The position numbers and the translations under genes are program-made. The notes below the pieces were generated by a model. The model had not been told where the DNA came from and did no database searches. It saw only the letters and a program-made list of their open reading frames with translations. Positions 14,764-22,531 of a stretch of DNA of 35,629 nucleotides are shown here, in pieces; position 1 is the first letter of the stretch; each line of letters begins with the position of its first letter. Source of the stretch: Candidatus Omnitrophota bacterium (GTDB taxonomy: Bacteria > Omnitrophota > Omnitrophia > Omnitrophales > Danuiimicrobiaceae); NCBI GenBank assembly GCA_023247075.1, contig JAHFHD010000002.1, forward strand, positions 1 to 35,629, given 5' to 3'.

Positions 14764-16155
14764 ATGGCTAAAATTAAAACTCCAATTATTTACGCAAGCA
14801 TCATCATTGCCTCCGCAATTTCTCTGAGTACAATTGGTTTTACGCACGACCAAGTTGTCTCCGCTTGTATTTTTCTCATGATTGTCTGCGGAACGCTTTT
14901 TTATTGGAAGTTCAGGCTAACATTCGCATTCGCCGGAATCGCATCACTCCTCTTTTTTAATCTCCTTGACGTCCCGCATGTTATTGAGCACGCGGGGCTC
15001 GACATTATTCTGTTCCTAGTTGGAATGATGTGTGTCGTCGGCCACCTAGAAGAAAAACGCTTTTTTGAATACCTCATCGCCAAAGTGGTGGACCAAATCG
15101 GCCACCACGCTTATTTGTTAATCGGAGCGCTGATGGCATTTGCCACCCTTTCAGCGGCGCTTGTCGATGAGGTCACCTCCATTCTCTTTATGATGGCAAC
15201 TGTATTTCACCTAACCAAGCGTTACCGAGTAAATCCAATCCCTTTTTTGCTTATGATTGTCTTTGCAACCAATATTGGCTCAAGCGCAACGGCAGTAGGC
15301 AATCCAATTGGTGTGATGATTGCACTCAGAGGCGGTCTCAGTTTTTCTGATTTTCTCCGGTGGGCAACGCCAATTGCGCTTGTCGCGCTCGCCATTTGTA
15401 TTTTGCTCTGTTTTGTGATTTTCAAAAAAGCAATCGATGAACTCGGCAAGCACATGAAGGCGGAAGTCAAGGAAGAACGTGAACTCACTCACGTTCATTT
15501 TAAGAAAAGTGACATTGCCATTTGCTGGATTTATTTTCTCGCAACTGTTGCCTGCCTTGTGTCTCACCACGCGCTTGAAGAATTACTCGGGCTTCAAAAA
15601 AATACGCTTTTGCTTGGCGTAGCACTTGCCGCAGGTTCTGTTGCTGTTCTGTTAAATGCGGAAAATGCTCGTGAATTTTTTACGAAGCGCGTCGATTGGT
15701 GGACGCTCACTTTCTTTATGGCGCTTTTTGCCTCAGTAGGAACGCTTCGCTACACGGGAGTCACTGACCGCATTGCGCACGGAATGATTCAATCCGCGGG
15801 CGGGCAACCAATTGTTCTTTTTTCTGTTTTTAGCGCCGCCATTGGCTTGCTTACCGGCTTTATGGACAATGTGCTTGCCGTTGCCACGTTCATTCCAATC
15901 CTTGAGGACATTCAAAAGGCTGGAGTTTTTATTTTCCCATTCTGGTGGGCGATGCTCTTTAGTGGAACCATGTACGGAAATCTCACCGTCATTGGAAGCA
16001 CTGCCAACATTGTGGCGATGGGAATGCTTGAAAAAGATTACCAAAAAAACATTGGGTTTATGGAGTGGTTAAAGCCCGGCTTTATTGTTTCAACCGTTAC
16101 ACTCGTCGTCTCTCTTGTCCTGCTTTATCTCCAACTCCCCTTGATGCCGCATTAG
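14764..16155 (+). CDS. ArsB/NhaD-superfamily membrane transporter
   Basis: A 463-residue inner-membrane ion transporter of the ArsB/NhaD (IT) superfamily, with about eleven or twelve hydrophobic segments. The two pseudo-symmetric halves each carry the family's polar hairpin: MIVFATNIGSSATAVGNPIGVMIA in the first, and MYGNLTVIGSTANIVAMGM in the second. HAGLDIILFLVGMMCVVGHLEE and ALVDEVTSILFMMATVF also match NhaD/CitM-type proteins. Substrate is uncertain: a Na+/H+ antiporter or an anion carrier. The frame is open from a TTG at 14710, but the ATG at 14764 (MAKIKTPIIY) leads straight into the first membrane helix. It is read divergently from hemDE, with about 117 bp between. Confidence 0.85.
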   Translation: MAKIKTPIIYASIIIASAISLSTIGFTHDQVVSACIFLMIVCGTLFYWKFRLTFAFAGIASLLFFNLLDVPHVIEHAGLDIILFLVGMMCVVGHLEEKRFFEYLIAKVVDQIGHHAYLLIGALMAFATLSAALVDEVTSILFMMATVFHLTKRYRVNPIPFLLMIVFATNIGSSATAVGNPIGVMIALRGGLSFSDFLRWATPIALVALAICILLCFVIFKKAIDELGKHMKAEVKEERELTHVHFKKSDIAICWIYFLATVACLVSHHALEELLGLQKNTLLLGVALAAGSVAVLLNAENAREFFTKRVDWWTLTFFMALFASVGTLRYTGVTDRIAHGMIQSAGGQPIVLFSVFSAAIGLLTGFMDNVLAVATFIPILEDIQKAGVFIFPFWWAMLFSGTMYGNLTVIGSTANIVAMGMLEKDYQKNIGFMEWLKPGFIVSTVTLVVSLVLLYLQLPLMPH

Positions 16156-16160
16156 CGGCA
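16145..16160. terminator. Weak hairpin over the transporter stop codon
   Basis: TGCCGC-atta-GCGGCA, a 6-bp stem spanning the TAG stop. No U-run follows within 10 nt, although TTTCTTTT lies about 25 nt downstream. It is a possible but unproven terminator. The gap 16156-16277 otherwise holds nothing I recognise. Confidence 0.25.
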
Positions 16161-16277
16161 CAAACCTTCTTAACCCAATCTTTCTTTTAGAATTAGTTGC
16201 GATGCCTGGAGGGTATGTCCAAGCGTTTGAAGACAACGAACGCTTATTTCATAAAGCAACCTATTGCTTTTTTCTCT

Positions 16278-17261
16278 TCATAATTTTAGCCGCGCTCGTC
16301 TTTCGGCAAGCAAATCCAAATAGGATTTTTTCATTTCCTCGCTTAGAAAACTTTGGCGAATCAGGCGGTCCCATTCAGGAAATGCGTCTTGCAATTTTCT
16401 AAGACAAGTTTGGATGGCTTTTTCATCCAAACCCAAACGCTCATGACCAAAATAGTTCACCAAATGATTATGAGTCAGTTTGGATTTCTTCCCCATAAGC
16501 GGCACAGCAAGTTCTTCTTTTGATTTTCCTGAAGTCGCAATCGTGCTGTTTAAAAGATCATAAGCCGGAGCAAGTTTAAAAACCTGATTATCCTCTGAAA
16601 AAAGAGAAAAGTTTTTGGCGTGCATGTCTTCATTGCCCGTCAAAAAACAGAAAATGACTCTGAGGAAAAATTTGCGGCATTCGAGTGCGGGAAAAGTGGT
16701 GCGCATTTGAACCACATTGGCAAAGCTCTCCATTGAGGTATTGTATTTAACTTCCCTCGCCAAACCGAGAAGCTGTCCAAAATCTTCCAGATATAATTTT
16801 GCACTTTTTTTGCGGTCAAACCGTTTGATAAAATAAGTACGGGTCCCACCCTTTGCGTAAACTAATCCATGCACAGGCACTTCAATGCCCACCGCTGCTG
16901 CAAGTCGCATGGTCAAGTCTTCATTCTCCGGCACTTCACGATAACCTGCAGGCGCAGGTTTTAAAATATAAGTTCCTCCGCGATCCACAATTTTGAACCG
17001 GCCTGCCGAAACAGCAAGTTTGGCGCTCAGCTTAACCTGCACGCCCTGGATTGACATTTTTCCTGCACGAGCCGCAGCTTCTTCCCGTTGTTCTTCCACA
17101 GTCAGATTGAGTGGTTCAAGTTTTTTGAGCTGAGGAGAAAGAAGTTTCAAACCCTTCGGAGAATAATGCTCACCGGCCGGAATCTCACTGTAAGTAATGG
17201 CGCACAGTGAATTTTGTAGTCCCGTAGACGAAATACTGTGAGAAGTATTTTTATGATTCAC
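16278..17261 (-). CDS. hipT: HipT-like serine/threonine kinase toxin
   Basis: Kinase toxin of a tripartite HipBST module. Characterised HipT from enteropathogenic E. coli phosphorylates tryptophanyl-tRNA synthetase; the target here is unknown. The 327-residue protein lacks the N-subdomain-1 of HipA. It begins with HYSPKGLKLLSPQLKKL and has the glycine-rich loop region S70-I71-Q72-G-V-Q-V-K. It also has TYILKPAP, YFIKRFDR, the catalytic-loop GNEDMHAKNFSLF (D212) and the metal-binding APAYDLL (D235). S70 is the candidate autophosphorylation site; Q72 sits where EPEC HipT has its second serine. The start is GTG at 17261, with GGAG 7 nt upstream inside the end of hipS, giving an 11-nt overlap. 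Confidence 0.88.
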   Translation of the reverse strand: MNHKNTSHSISSTGLQNSLCAITYSEIPAGEHYSPKGLKLLSPQLKKLEPLNLTVEEQREEAAARAGKMSIQGVQVKLSAKLAVSAGRFKIVDRGGTYILKPAPAGYREVPENEDLTMRLAAAVGIEVPVHGLVYAKGGTRTYFIKRFDRKKSAKLYLEDFGQLLGLAREVKYNTSMESFANVVQMRTTFPALECRKFFLRVIFCFLTGNEDMHAKNFSLFSEDNQVFKLAPAYDLLNSTIATSGKSKEELAVPLMGKKSKLTHNHLVNYFGHERLGLDEKAIQTCLRKLQDAFPEWDRLIRQSFLSEEMKKSYLDLLAERRARLKL

Positions 17262-17562
17262 GCCACTTCTCCACAGTTACTGCCCCAACAAGATCACGTC
17301 CCACAGCTAAAAGTTGACTAAAATAATTGCGGCGGTCAATTTTAGTTCTTCTTAAAAACGCCTCAAGATTCACGCCTTCTGGAAGCAAGCCATCAAAAAA
17401 AGATGGAAATTCTTTAAATTCAAATCGTTCTTTTTCGCGCGGCATAGTCCGCGAGATTGAAGGGCCTTTGTAATCTTTGTTGTATTCAAAAACATAATGT
17501 TCACTCTCTTCGGTTAAAATACCTGCGGGACGGCTATTGAAAAAAACCTGAGCTTTTCTCAT
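17251..17562 (-). CDS. hipS: HipS-like protein (HipA N-terminal subdomain), probable antitoxin
   Basis: A 103-residue protein equivalent to the detached N-terminal subdomain of HipA: VFFNSRPAGILTEESEHYVFEYNKDY, ISRTMP and FPSFFDGLLPEGVNLEAFLRR. In the E. coli HipBST system HipS is the antitoxin that inserts a Trp into the kinase active site. Here the only Trp is W100 (VEKWRES), near the C-terminus, so the inhibitory contact may differ. The start codon overlaps the hipB stop as ATGA, and the gene overlaps hipT by 11 nt. Separate frames with overlaps and an HTH gene in front indicate a genuine three-gene system rather than a frameshifted hipA. Confidence 0.87.
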   Translation of the reverse strand: MRKAQVFFNSRPAGILTEESEHYVFEYNKDYKGPSISRTMPREKERFEFKEFPSFFDGLLPEGVNLEAFLRRTKIDRRNYFSQLLAVGRDLVGAVTVEKWRES

Positions 17563-17804
17563 TCTTTAGTTTCCTTCATGGCTTGCAAAAGCGGACTGAG
17601 TAAACGAACTTCAATATTCAAAGCGTCGAGAATGTGCAGCAAGGTGTCCACTTGAATTGTCATTTTACCGTGCTCGAGGTCAAAGATAACGGTTTTCCCG
17701 ACACCCGCAAGTTCCGCAAGCGCTGTCTGGGATAATGAGCTTTTCTTGCGATGCGTGCGCACGAGCTCAGGAATTTCTTTTTTGAATTTATCGATATTTT
17801 TCAT
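17559..17804 (-). CDS. hipB: HipB-like helix-turn-helix regulator
   Basis: An 81-residue Xre/HTH_3 DNA-binding protein. The helix-turn-helix covers about residues 25-50 (LSQTALAELAGVGKTVIFDLEHGK), followed by VDTLLHILDALNIEVRLLSPL, the dimerisation part seen in HipB. It is expected to repress the hipBST promoter, probably as a complex with HipS and HipT. The start at 17804 lies 25 bp from the first of three palindromic sites matching TACTG-N6-CAGTA, the likely operators. It is the first gene of the operon. Confidence 0.9.
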   Translation of the reverse strand: MKNIDKFKKEIPELVRTHRKKSSLSQTALAELAGVGKTVIFDLEHGKMTIQVDTLLHILDALNIEVRLLSPLLQAMKETKE

Positions 17805-17828
17805 TATTCTTAGCCTTATTGAGTATAA

Positions 17829-17844
17829 TACTGCTTTAACAGTA
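17829..17844. promoter_or_regulatory. hipBST operator-like palindrome 1
   Basis: TACTG-ctttaa-CAGTA, perfect 5-bp arms with a 6-nt centre. It lies just downstream of the -10-like TATAAT on the minus strand and 25 bp before hipB, where a repressor would block transcription start. Confidence 0.7.
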
Positions 17845-17845
17845 A

Positions 17846-17872
17846 ATTATATTAGTTTTATCCATATTTCAA
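17846..17872 (-). promoter_or_regulatory. Candidate hipBST promoter
   Basis: On the minus strand TTGAAA (17872-17867) and TATAAT (17851-17846) are separated by 15 bp, a little short of the optimum. Transcription would start inside operator-like palindrome 1. This is inferred from sequence only. Confidence 0.5.
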
Positions 17873-17900
17873 GAAAAAATAGCGCAAAATGATAACTTTT

Positions 17901-17916
17901 TACTGTTTCAAAAGTA
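17901..17916. promoter_or_regulatory. hipBST operator-like palindrome 2
   Basis: TACTG-tttcaa-AAGTA, one mismatch from the consensus TACTG-N6-CAGTA. It begins exactly 72 bp from site 1 and lies upstream of the -35-like sequence. Confidence 0.6.
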
Positions 17917-17972
17917 AATTTAGCTTATTTTAATCTGATTATTGGTTTGTAAGTTTTAAAAACTTAAATTAT

Positions 17973-17988
17973 TACTGTCTAGGCAGTA
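17973..17988. promoter_or_regulatory. hipBST operator-like palindrome 3
   Basis: TACTG-tctagg-CAGTA, within a larger perfect ATTACTG/CAGTAAT palindrome. It begins exactly 72 bp from site 2. The gap 17805-18046 otherwise holds AT-rich sequence and no gene. Confidence 0.65.
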
Positions 17989-18046
17989 ATTTATTGTCTT
18001 AAATCTAAAAACTGTCCACTATAATAAATTCTTCTTGGTTTTTTTA

Positions 18047-18688
18047 TTACCAAATCCACGGAATTAATTTTTTTACTTTCCGGCAATAAAGTTGATAATC
18101 CTCTCCTAAATTTCGCTTTAACAACCCTTCTTCCAATCGTATGCGGCGACGAAATGCCAGAGGCAGTGCAACAATCGCTACAAGAGTTGAGAACCAAGCA
18201 TGTAAAAAAAGAGGTCCAAAAAGATAAGTTAGCATGGCTCCTGCATAACTGGGGTGTCTCACAAAACGGTATGGTCCGGAGCAAATGATTTTTTGATGTG
18301 ATTCGACTTTGATGTGCCAAGTGAAAAATTTCCCCAACGTCGCTACGGCCCAGGTTCTAAGGACGAGTCCCGACAACATGAAAATTAGGGAAATCCAGGC
18401 GAGCCCATCCCACTCAAAACTTCGCGGGTACTGAAGATAAGCGGCCTCCATAATTGCTAGAACCTGCGTCAGGCTGCAAGACCAGAGGATTTGAGATGCT
18501 GTATTTCTGTCTTCCGTGGGAGCAGACCGGTCAAAGGGCTTGTAAGACGGTTGAAATAAATGAGCAAAGACCCCGATTGCAAACATCAGCCAAAGCTGCA
18601 AAGCAAACACCGCATCTGCATTTCCTAGAGCAGGAACAATTACAATGATGAATGAAAATAGGATTCCCTGGATCAATCTCTGAATCAT
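18047..18688 (-). CDS. Isoprenylcysteine-carboxyl-methyltransferase-like membrane methyltransferase
   Basis: A 213-residue integral membrane protein of the ICMT/PEMT-like family, which uses S-adenosylmethionine to methylate carboxyl, phospholipid or small-molecule substrates. About five hydrophobic helices precede the signature SGPYRFVRHPSYAGAML, which binds AdoMet, and RIRLEEGLLKRNLGEDYQLYCRKV, the usual C-terminal E-E/Y segment. It is the last gene of a four-gene operon; its ATG overlaps the GH3 stop as TAATG. By context it could methylate the product of the GH3 ligase, possibly a free carboxylate, but that is inference. Confidence 0.85.
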   Translation of the reverse strand: MIQRLIQGILFSFIIVIVPALGNADAVFALQLWLMFAIGVFAHLFQPSYKPFDRSAPTEDRNTASQILWSCSLTQVLAIMEAAYLQYPRSFEWDGLAWISLIFMLSGLVLRTWAVATLGKFFTWHIKVESHQKIICSGPYRFVRHPSYAGAMLTYLFGPLFLHAWFSTLVAIVALPLAFRRRIRLEEGLLKRNLGEDYQLYCRKVKKLIPWIW

Positions 18689-20364
18689 TACGCTCTTTCT
18701 TTGATTTCTACAGTTTTAACAATTGCTTTCGTGTCTTCAACGCTCGCTTCTGGACAAAGAATACGCCACTTGTACTGGATGTCCCTTTTTCCTGACTCCA
18801 TAAACTTCCGGTATTCTGCCTCTGCCCATCCACAGCGCATCAGAAACAAGCAAGGCCATTCAAGACGTTTAGATTTGCGTTTCTCAGCATACTCCACATT
18901 CACTTTTGCAAGCATTTGATCAATGAAAGGGAGAATTTCATCCTTTAAAATTTTGTCGGTGGGGATGTTTGACCTTAATTCCATAAAAAGAATGTAGCGG
19001 CCTGTTTCAAAATCGGGCGTTGCCCGGAATTGTTCGATGCCAAGATTGAATCGCTGCCTCGTTTCATCAATCGCTAATAAAAAATGATTGGCGTGCATTT
19101 TCTCGCCTGTAATGTTTGTCATGTCCCGACCTTTACGCACAAAGGCCAGAAGTGGAGTCTTTTGATAAAAGCCGGTTACTTCTATAATGTCATTGATGTC
19201 GTAGCGGTAAAGGCCGCTGGAAGTGGTTAATACAATCGCATAACGCTTTCCTTGTTCAAGTTCGTGACAAGAAAGCACGGGTGGTTTTTGAGTTCCGTGG
19301 GCCTCTTCAGGGACAAATTCGTAATAATTTGTTTGAATTGTGAGAATGCCTGAAGACGTGTGGTCTTGATAAGGCATTGTGATATGCGCTTCGCTCGCCA
19401 TATAACCAATGTCGCGAACCGGGATGTCTCCATATTGAGCCGACAGCTTTTGCGCTTGAATTCCAACGCTTCCACCAAGCCAACAAGCGAGTAAACGAAG
19501 TTCTGGCCACACATCACGTGGCCGAAGAGTGCCGGTTTTTTCAAGAACTTGTTCCAAAAACTTTGCGCGGTGGGGATTGGGCGCAAGGTAACTGGATGGA
19601 ATTTCTAGCTTGATGTCTTTTCCGATTGCCCCATCATGAACCGAGCGAATCATTTCTTCTGCATGCTTGGCTACGACTTCTGCCAATCGAATAAAGGTGC
19701 TGGGGTTCGGCGTCAAAAGAAAAGAAATCTTTTTGGCGATGGCGAATCTTGCAATGAGAAAATAACGCGTTTCATAATCCTTGATTTCTGAAACGCTTTC
19801 GGGAATTGCGTAAAATTGCCGTATGAATTGCGGGATGCGATTAAAAATCATGCCGGAAGCACTGCCAAAAGGCACGCCTTGCTCAGTTTTTCCTTCGACT
19901 GGCGGACAAACAATCGCTGCCCTAAAGTGATCCAAAAATTGCGGGTGACCCTCTAATGCCCTGTAATACCATTGCCCAATGAGATTTATTTCTTGGTTTT
20001 GATTTTCGAGTGTTACAGGAATGTATTTCGGTTCTCCGGTAGTGCCGCTTGTGACATTGAATCTAATTGGGTCGTCAATCGTCAAAATTGATTTTTTGCC
20101 TGAGAGAATGTGATTGACATAAGGACGAAATGCTTCAAACTCCCGAATAGGAACTTGAGCTTTATATTCCCGCTCTGAACGAATACCTGAAAAGCCATGG
20201 GTTTTCCCAAATGCGCTGGCCGCATTTTTCCTTAACAGCCTAATTAAAAAATCAGACTGCGTCTTTTGAACGTTTCTTGCCGCTTGGTCAAAAGAAAATC
20301 GGCTGGATGATCCATATAATCGAATCAAACTATTGATCACGAGACTCATCAAACTTTTCCACAT
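18688..20364 (-). CDS. GH3-family acyl-adenylating ligase
   Basis: A 558-residue ANL-fold enzyme of the GH3 family, named from plant enzymes that conjugate acyl hormones to amino acids through an acyl-adenylate. The ATP-binding motif TSGTTGEPKYIPVT is at residues 105-118. DIGYMASEAHITMP and YYEFVPEE match the second and third GH3 motifs, and SGLYRYDINDIIEVTGFY is the hinge-region motif. Bacterial members are mostly uncharacterised. The ATG at 20364 overlaps the epimerase gene by 16 nt; an ATG at 20349 overlapping its stop as TGATG is equally plausible. In this operon it probably joins a carboxylic acid to an amine. Confidence 0.88.
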   Translation of the reverse strand: MWKSLMSLVINSLIRLYGSSSRFSFDQAARNVQKTQSDFLIRLLRKNAASAFGKTHGFSGIRSEREYKAQVPIREFEAFRPYVNHILSGKKSILTIDDPIRFNVTSGTTGEPKYIPVTLENQNQEINLIGQWYYRALEGHPQFLDHFRAAIVCPPVEGKTEQGVPFGSASGMIFNRIPQFIRQFYAIPESVSEIKDYETRYFLIARFAIAKKISFLLTPNPSTFIRLAEVVAKHAEEMIRSVHDGAIGKDIKLEIPSSYLAPNPHRAKFLEQVLEKTGTLRPRDVWPELRLLACWLGGSVGIQAQKLSAQYGDIPVRDIGYMASEAHITMPYQDHTSSGILTIQTNYYEFVPEEAHGTQKPPVLSCHELEQGKRYAIVLTTSSGLYRYDINDIIEVTGFYQKTPLLAFVRKGRDMTNITGEKMHANHFLLAIDETRQRFNLGIEQFRATPDFETGRYILFMELRSNIPTDKILKDEILPFIDQMLAKVNVEYAEKRKSKRLEWPCLFLMRCGWAEAEYRKFMESGKRDIQYKWRILCPEASVEDTKAIVKTVEIKERA

Positions 20365-21509
20365 TCGATTACTTTATCAACATACTTTCTTAAGATTTCT
20401 TCACGGACGCGAACCCCTAATCCCTCACCACGCAAGACAGGCGCCTTACCGCCGTGTCCAAAATTAATTTTTTCATCTCCAATATCTTCCGTAAGAAGCA
20501 TGGTTCCGTAAGACCCTTCGACAAAATCAACCCTGTCTAAATAAGCGGCTACATGACGCCCCGCCGCAGATAAAATGACGGTCTCGCCTACCTGCGCACC
20601 TAATTGTAATTTGATGCCGGCTTCTTGAGCCAATCGAGCGATTTGTAATGTCCTCAAGATTCCACCGCATTTTGAAATGCGGAGATTAAAAAAATCACAG
20701 GCCTTAGCAGAAATTAGTTGCTCAGCATCTTCAACTGTGACAAGAGATTCATCTGTCATAATCGGAATTTTTAATTCGGATTTTAATTTCGCAAGGTCGG
20801 ATGGATTTCCTCTTGGAATGGGTTGTTCGACGCAATCAATCCGGATATCTGAAAGCCCGTTTAAAATTTTTGCCGCTCCATTAAGTGAAAAAGCGCCGTT
20901 TGCATCTATTCTGATTGAAGCGTCCTTTCCCATTGTCTCGCGAACCGCCAAAAGTCGTTTGCGGTCGTTCTTTCCATCTATTTTAACTTTTACCTGAGTG
21001 ATTCCAAATAGTTTGAAATATTTGGCGACTTGAATCACTTTTTCTGTAGCGCTTGCTGTAATAACGCCGCTGTAAATTACGGTTGTCCTCCTCGGAGGAA
21101 GAATTTTTGAAAGAGAAAGTTTTTGATTCTTTAAAAGGCAATCGACCAAAGCCAATTCAAAAGCGGCGCGCGCTGCATTCCACGCAACTACTCCTTGAGC
21201 TCTTTTGTCAGGAAGTGACCGCTCCATACTAGCCAGAGATTGAATGGGATTAGAATTTTGAGAAATTTCGAAGTCATCTATTCGGGCAATGGCTGGCCAT
21301 AAAACCTTTTGCATATATTCCAAACTGCTTTCAACCGTCTCTCCGGTAACATAAGGACGGGCCAGACCTTCTCCGTAGCCGGTCACGCCATTTTCTGCAG
21401 TTAGGCGCACAACGATTGAATCTGAAAATGTCCTTGTCTTTGCAGTATGTCTAAAAGATTCGACGAAGGGGATTTTTAAAGCAAGGAGGGTGGCGCTTAC
21501 AATTCTCAT
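20349..21509 (-). CDS. Enolase-superfamily enzyme of the muconate-lactonizing/dipeptide-epimerase group
   Basis: A 386-residue TIM-barrel enzyme that abstracts a proton alpha to a carboxylate. The active-site set is complete: K174-V-K176 (KxK), metal ligands D202 (RIDANGAF), E228 (CVEQP) and D253 (MTDES), and K280 on the opposite face (LRISKCGG). This places it in the MLE subgroup, which includes L-Ala-D/L-Glu epimerase, N-acylamino-acid racemase and o-succinylbenzoate synthase; the exact reaction cannot be read from sequence. It starts 5 nt after the oxidase stop and overlaps the GH3 gene, so it belongs to one operon. Epimerisation of an amino acid or dipeptide before or after conjugation is a reasonable guess. 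Confidence 0.88.
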   Translation of the reverse strand: MRIVSATLLALKIPFVESFRHTAKTRTFSDSIVVRLTAENGVTGYGEGLARPYVTGETVESSLEYMQKVLWPAIARIDDFEISQNSNPIQSLASMERSLPDKRAQGVVAWNAARAAFELALVDCLLKNQKLSLSKILPPRRTTVIYSGVITASATEKVIQVAKYFKLFGITQVKVKIDGKNDRKRLLAVRETMGKDASIRIDANGAFSLNGAAKILNGLSDIRIDCVEQPIPRGNPSDLAKLKSELKIPIMTDESLVTVEDAEQLISAKACDFFNLRISKCGGILRTLQIARLAQEAGIKLQLGAQVGETVILSAAGRHVAAYLDRVDFVEGSYGTMLLTEDIGDEKINFGHGGKAPVLRGEGLGVRVREEILRKYVDKVIECGKV

Positions 21510-21514
21510 TCGAC

Positions 21515-22222
21515 TTAATTGATCATTCCGGTCTGCCGCGCCAAAGCAATCTCACCGAAATATCGTTTGATGAAGACGTTTTCGCGGAAGGTGAGTTCAA
21601 GGATGGATTCAAAGTGGGATTGATCAAACTGATAATACTTCACATACTCCACGATGGAATCAAGCTGTTCTTCGGCATGCCGAATGTCCACTTCTGAATG
21701 ATGGGAGAACCATTCAAGACCCTCTTTTGAAATTCCTCGATGCTTTTCAAGGAACTTGGCCATTCGGTTTGAGAGATGAGATAACATCCATTCGAAGGAA
21801 GCCGTCTCAAGCAGGGCGCTCAATCCAATTTCTTTCATAGTGCCGTAGAGAATTTGTTCAGACGTCATTCTTTTTAATTCTTCTTGAGCCAGAATTTCTA
21901 ATTGCTTAATACCTTGATCATTAAAGCCTGCATGCTTGGCCAACTTGACGAGTAACTGCGGATGAGGCAAACCTTCTTCATCAAGACCAAGTTCTTCAAG
22001 CATATTGTGTTTTACTTCATCAACGCTTTCGGGAGGAGCAACAGAAAAAAGAAAAGCTAGAATTTGAGGACTCCGAAGATGAGTTTTACAAACATTGGCA
22101 ATAAAATCATCATGCGCCTTTTTATTGGCTCGGCCGCTCTCTAAGGCTTGAAACCCCTCAGAAGAAGTTAATGCCTCAGTTTGCTTTGCATATTCCGATT
22201 CTACTTGTGACCTAACCGACAT
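21515..22222 (-). CDS. Haem-oxygenase-like di-metal oxidase (TenA/PqqC/CADD-like)
   Basis: A 235-residue all-helical protein of the haem-oxygenase-like di-iron oxidase group (relatives: CADD, UndA, SznF, PqqC). The C-terminal metal motif is H175-SEV-D179-IR-H182, matching the H174/D178/H181 triad of Chlamydia CADD in spacing and position. E144 (FEWML) and H87 (GLPHPQL) are further candidate ligands; the first glutamate is ambiguous (E76, E77, E82 or E83). CADD itself makes p-aminobenzoate, but the reaction here is unknown. ATG 22222 is chosen because AGGAGG is correctly spaced for it; the ATG at 22225 is too close. It is the first gene of the four-gene operon ending at 18047. Confidence 0.82.
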   Translation of the reverse strand: MSVRSQVESEYAKQTEALTSSEGFQALESGRANKKAHDDFIANVCKTHLRSPQILAFLFSVAPPESVDEVKHNMLEELGLDEEGLPHPQLLVKLAKHAGFNDQGIKQLEILAQEELKRMTSEQILYGTMKEIGLSALLETASFEWMLSHLSNRMAKFLEKHRGISKEGLEWFSHHSEVDIRHAEEQLDSIVEYVKYYQFDQSHFESILELTFRENVFIKRYFGEIALARQTGMIN

Positions 22223-22320
22223 CATTCCCTCCTTTTGGCGCTTGTGTATTATAAAGTTGTATCGGCCAAATCCTTAAAGCAAATTAGGGCTTGAGTTCTG
22301 CAAATTTTTGAATCAATTCT

Positions 22321-22429
22321 CCTCTCCCCTTTCTTAAGGGAGAGGGGCAGCGCTTGCTTTCATTAAATGATTTATGCGTAGCAAGCACAGTCCTCACCTT
22401 CAACTTATTTTTCACAGAGGGTGAGGACA
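22321..22429. repeat. Hairpin-rich repeat region upstream of leucine dehydrogenase
   Basis: Three stems: CCTCTCCC...GGGAGAGG (22321-22346), GCTTGCT...AGCAAGC (22352-22387) and GTCCTCACC...GGTGAGGAC (22391-22429). The CCTC/GAGG composition links it to the element at 12501-12566. The rest of the gap 22223-22531 holds the GGAGGG ribosome-binding site of the oxidase gene and a candidate promoter for the next gene. Confidence 0.6.
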
Positions 22430-22495
22430 GGGCGAGTGTTTGCCGCTGAATCGGAACTGCTTTTTTTTGGATGCGCCCCTTAGAAAATACCTGTC

Positions 22496-22524
22496 TTGTG
22501 AACAGCCCTAACTCCATGTAAAAT
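22496..22524 (+). promoter_or_regulatory. Candidate promoter of the leucine dehydrogenase gene
   Basis: TTGTGA (22496-22501), a 17-bp spacer, then TAAAAT (22519-22524). The start codon is at 22532, so transcription from this promoter would begin at or next to the ATG, giving a leaderless mRNA. This agrees with the absence of a ribosome-binding site. Confidence 0.45.
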
Positions 22525-22531
22525 TTAGCTT

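Noticed and set aside
16278-17562. A hipA gene broken by a frameshift into two ORFs
   Set aside because: The pieces have their own starts, an ATGA overlap with hipB and an 11-nt overlap containing a GGAG ribosome-binding site. The division falls at the known HipS/HipT boundary, so a tripartite system explains it better.
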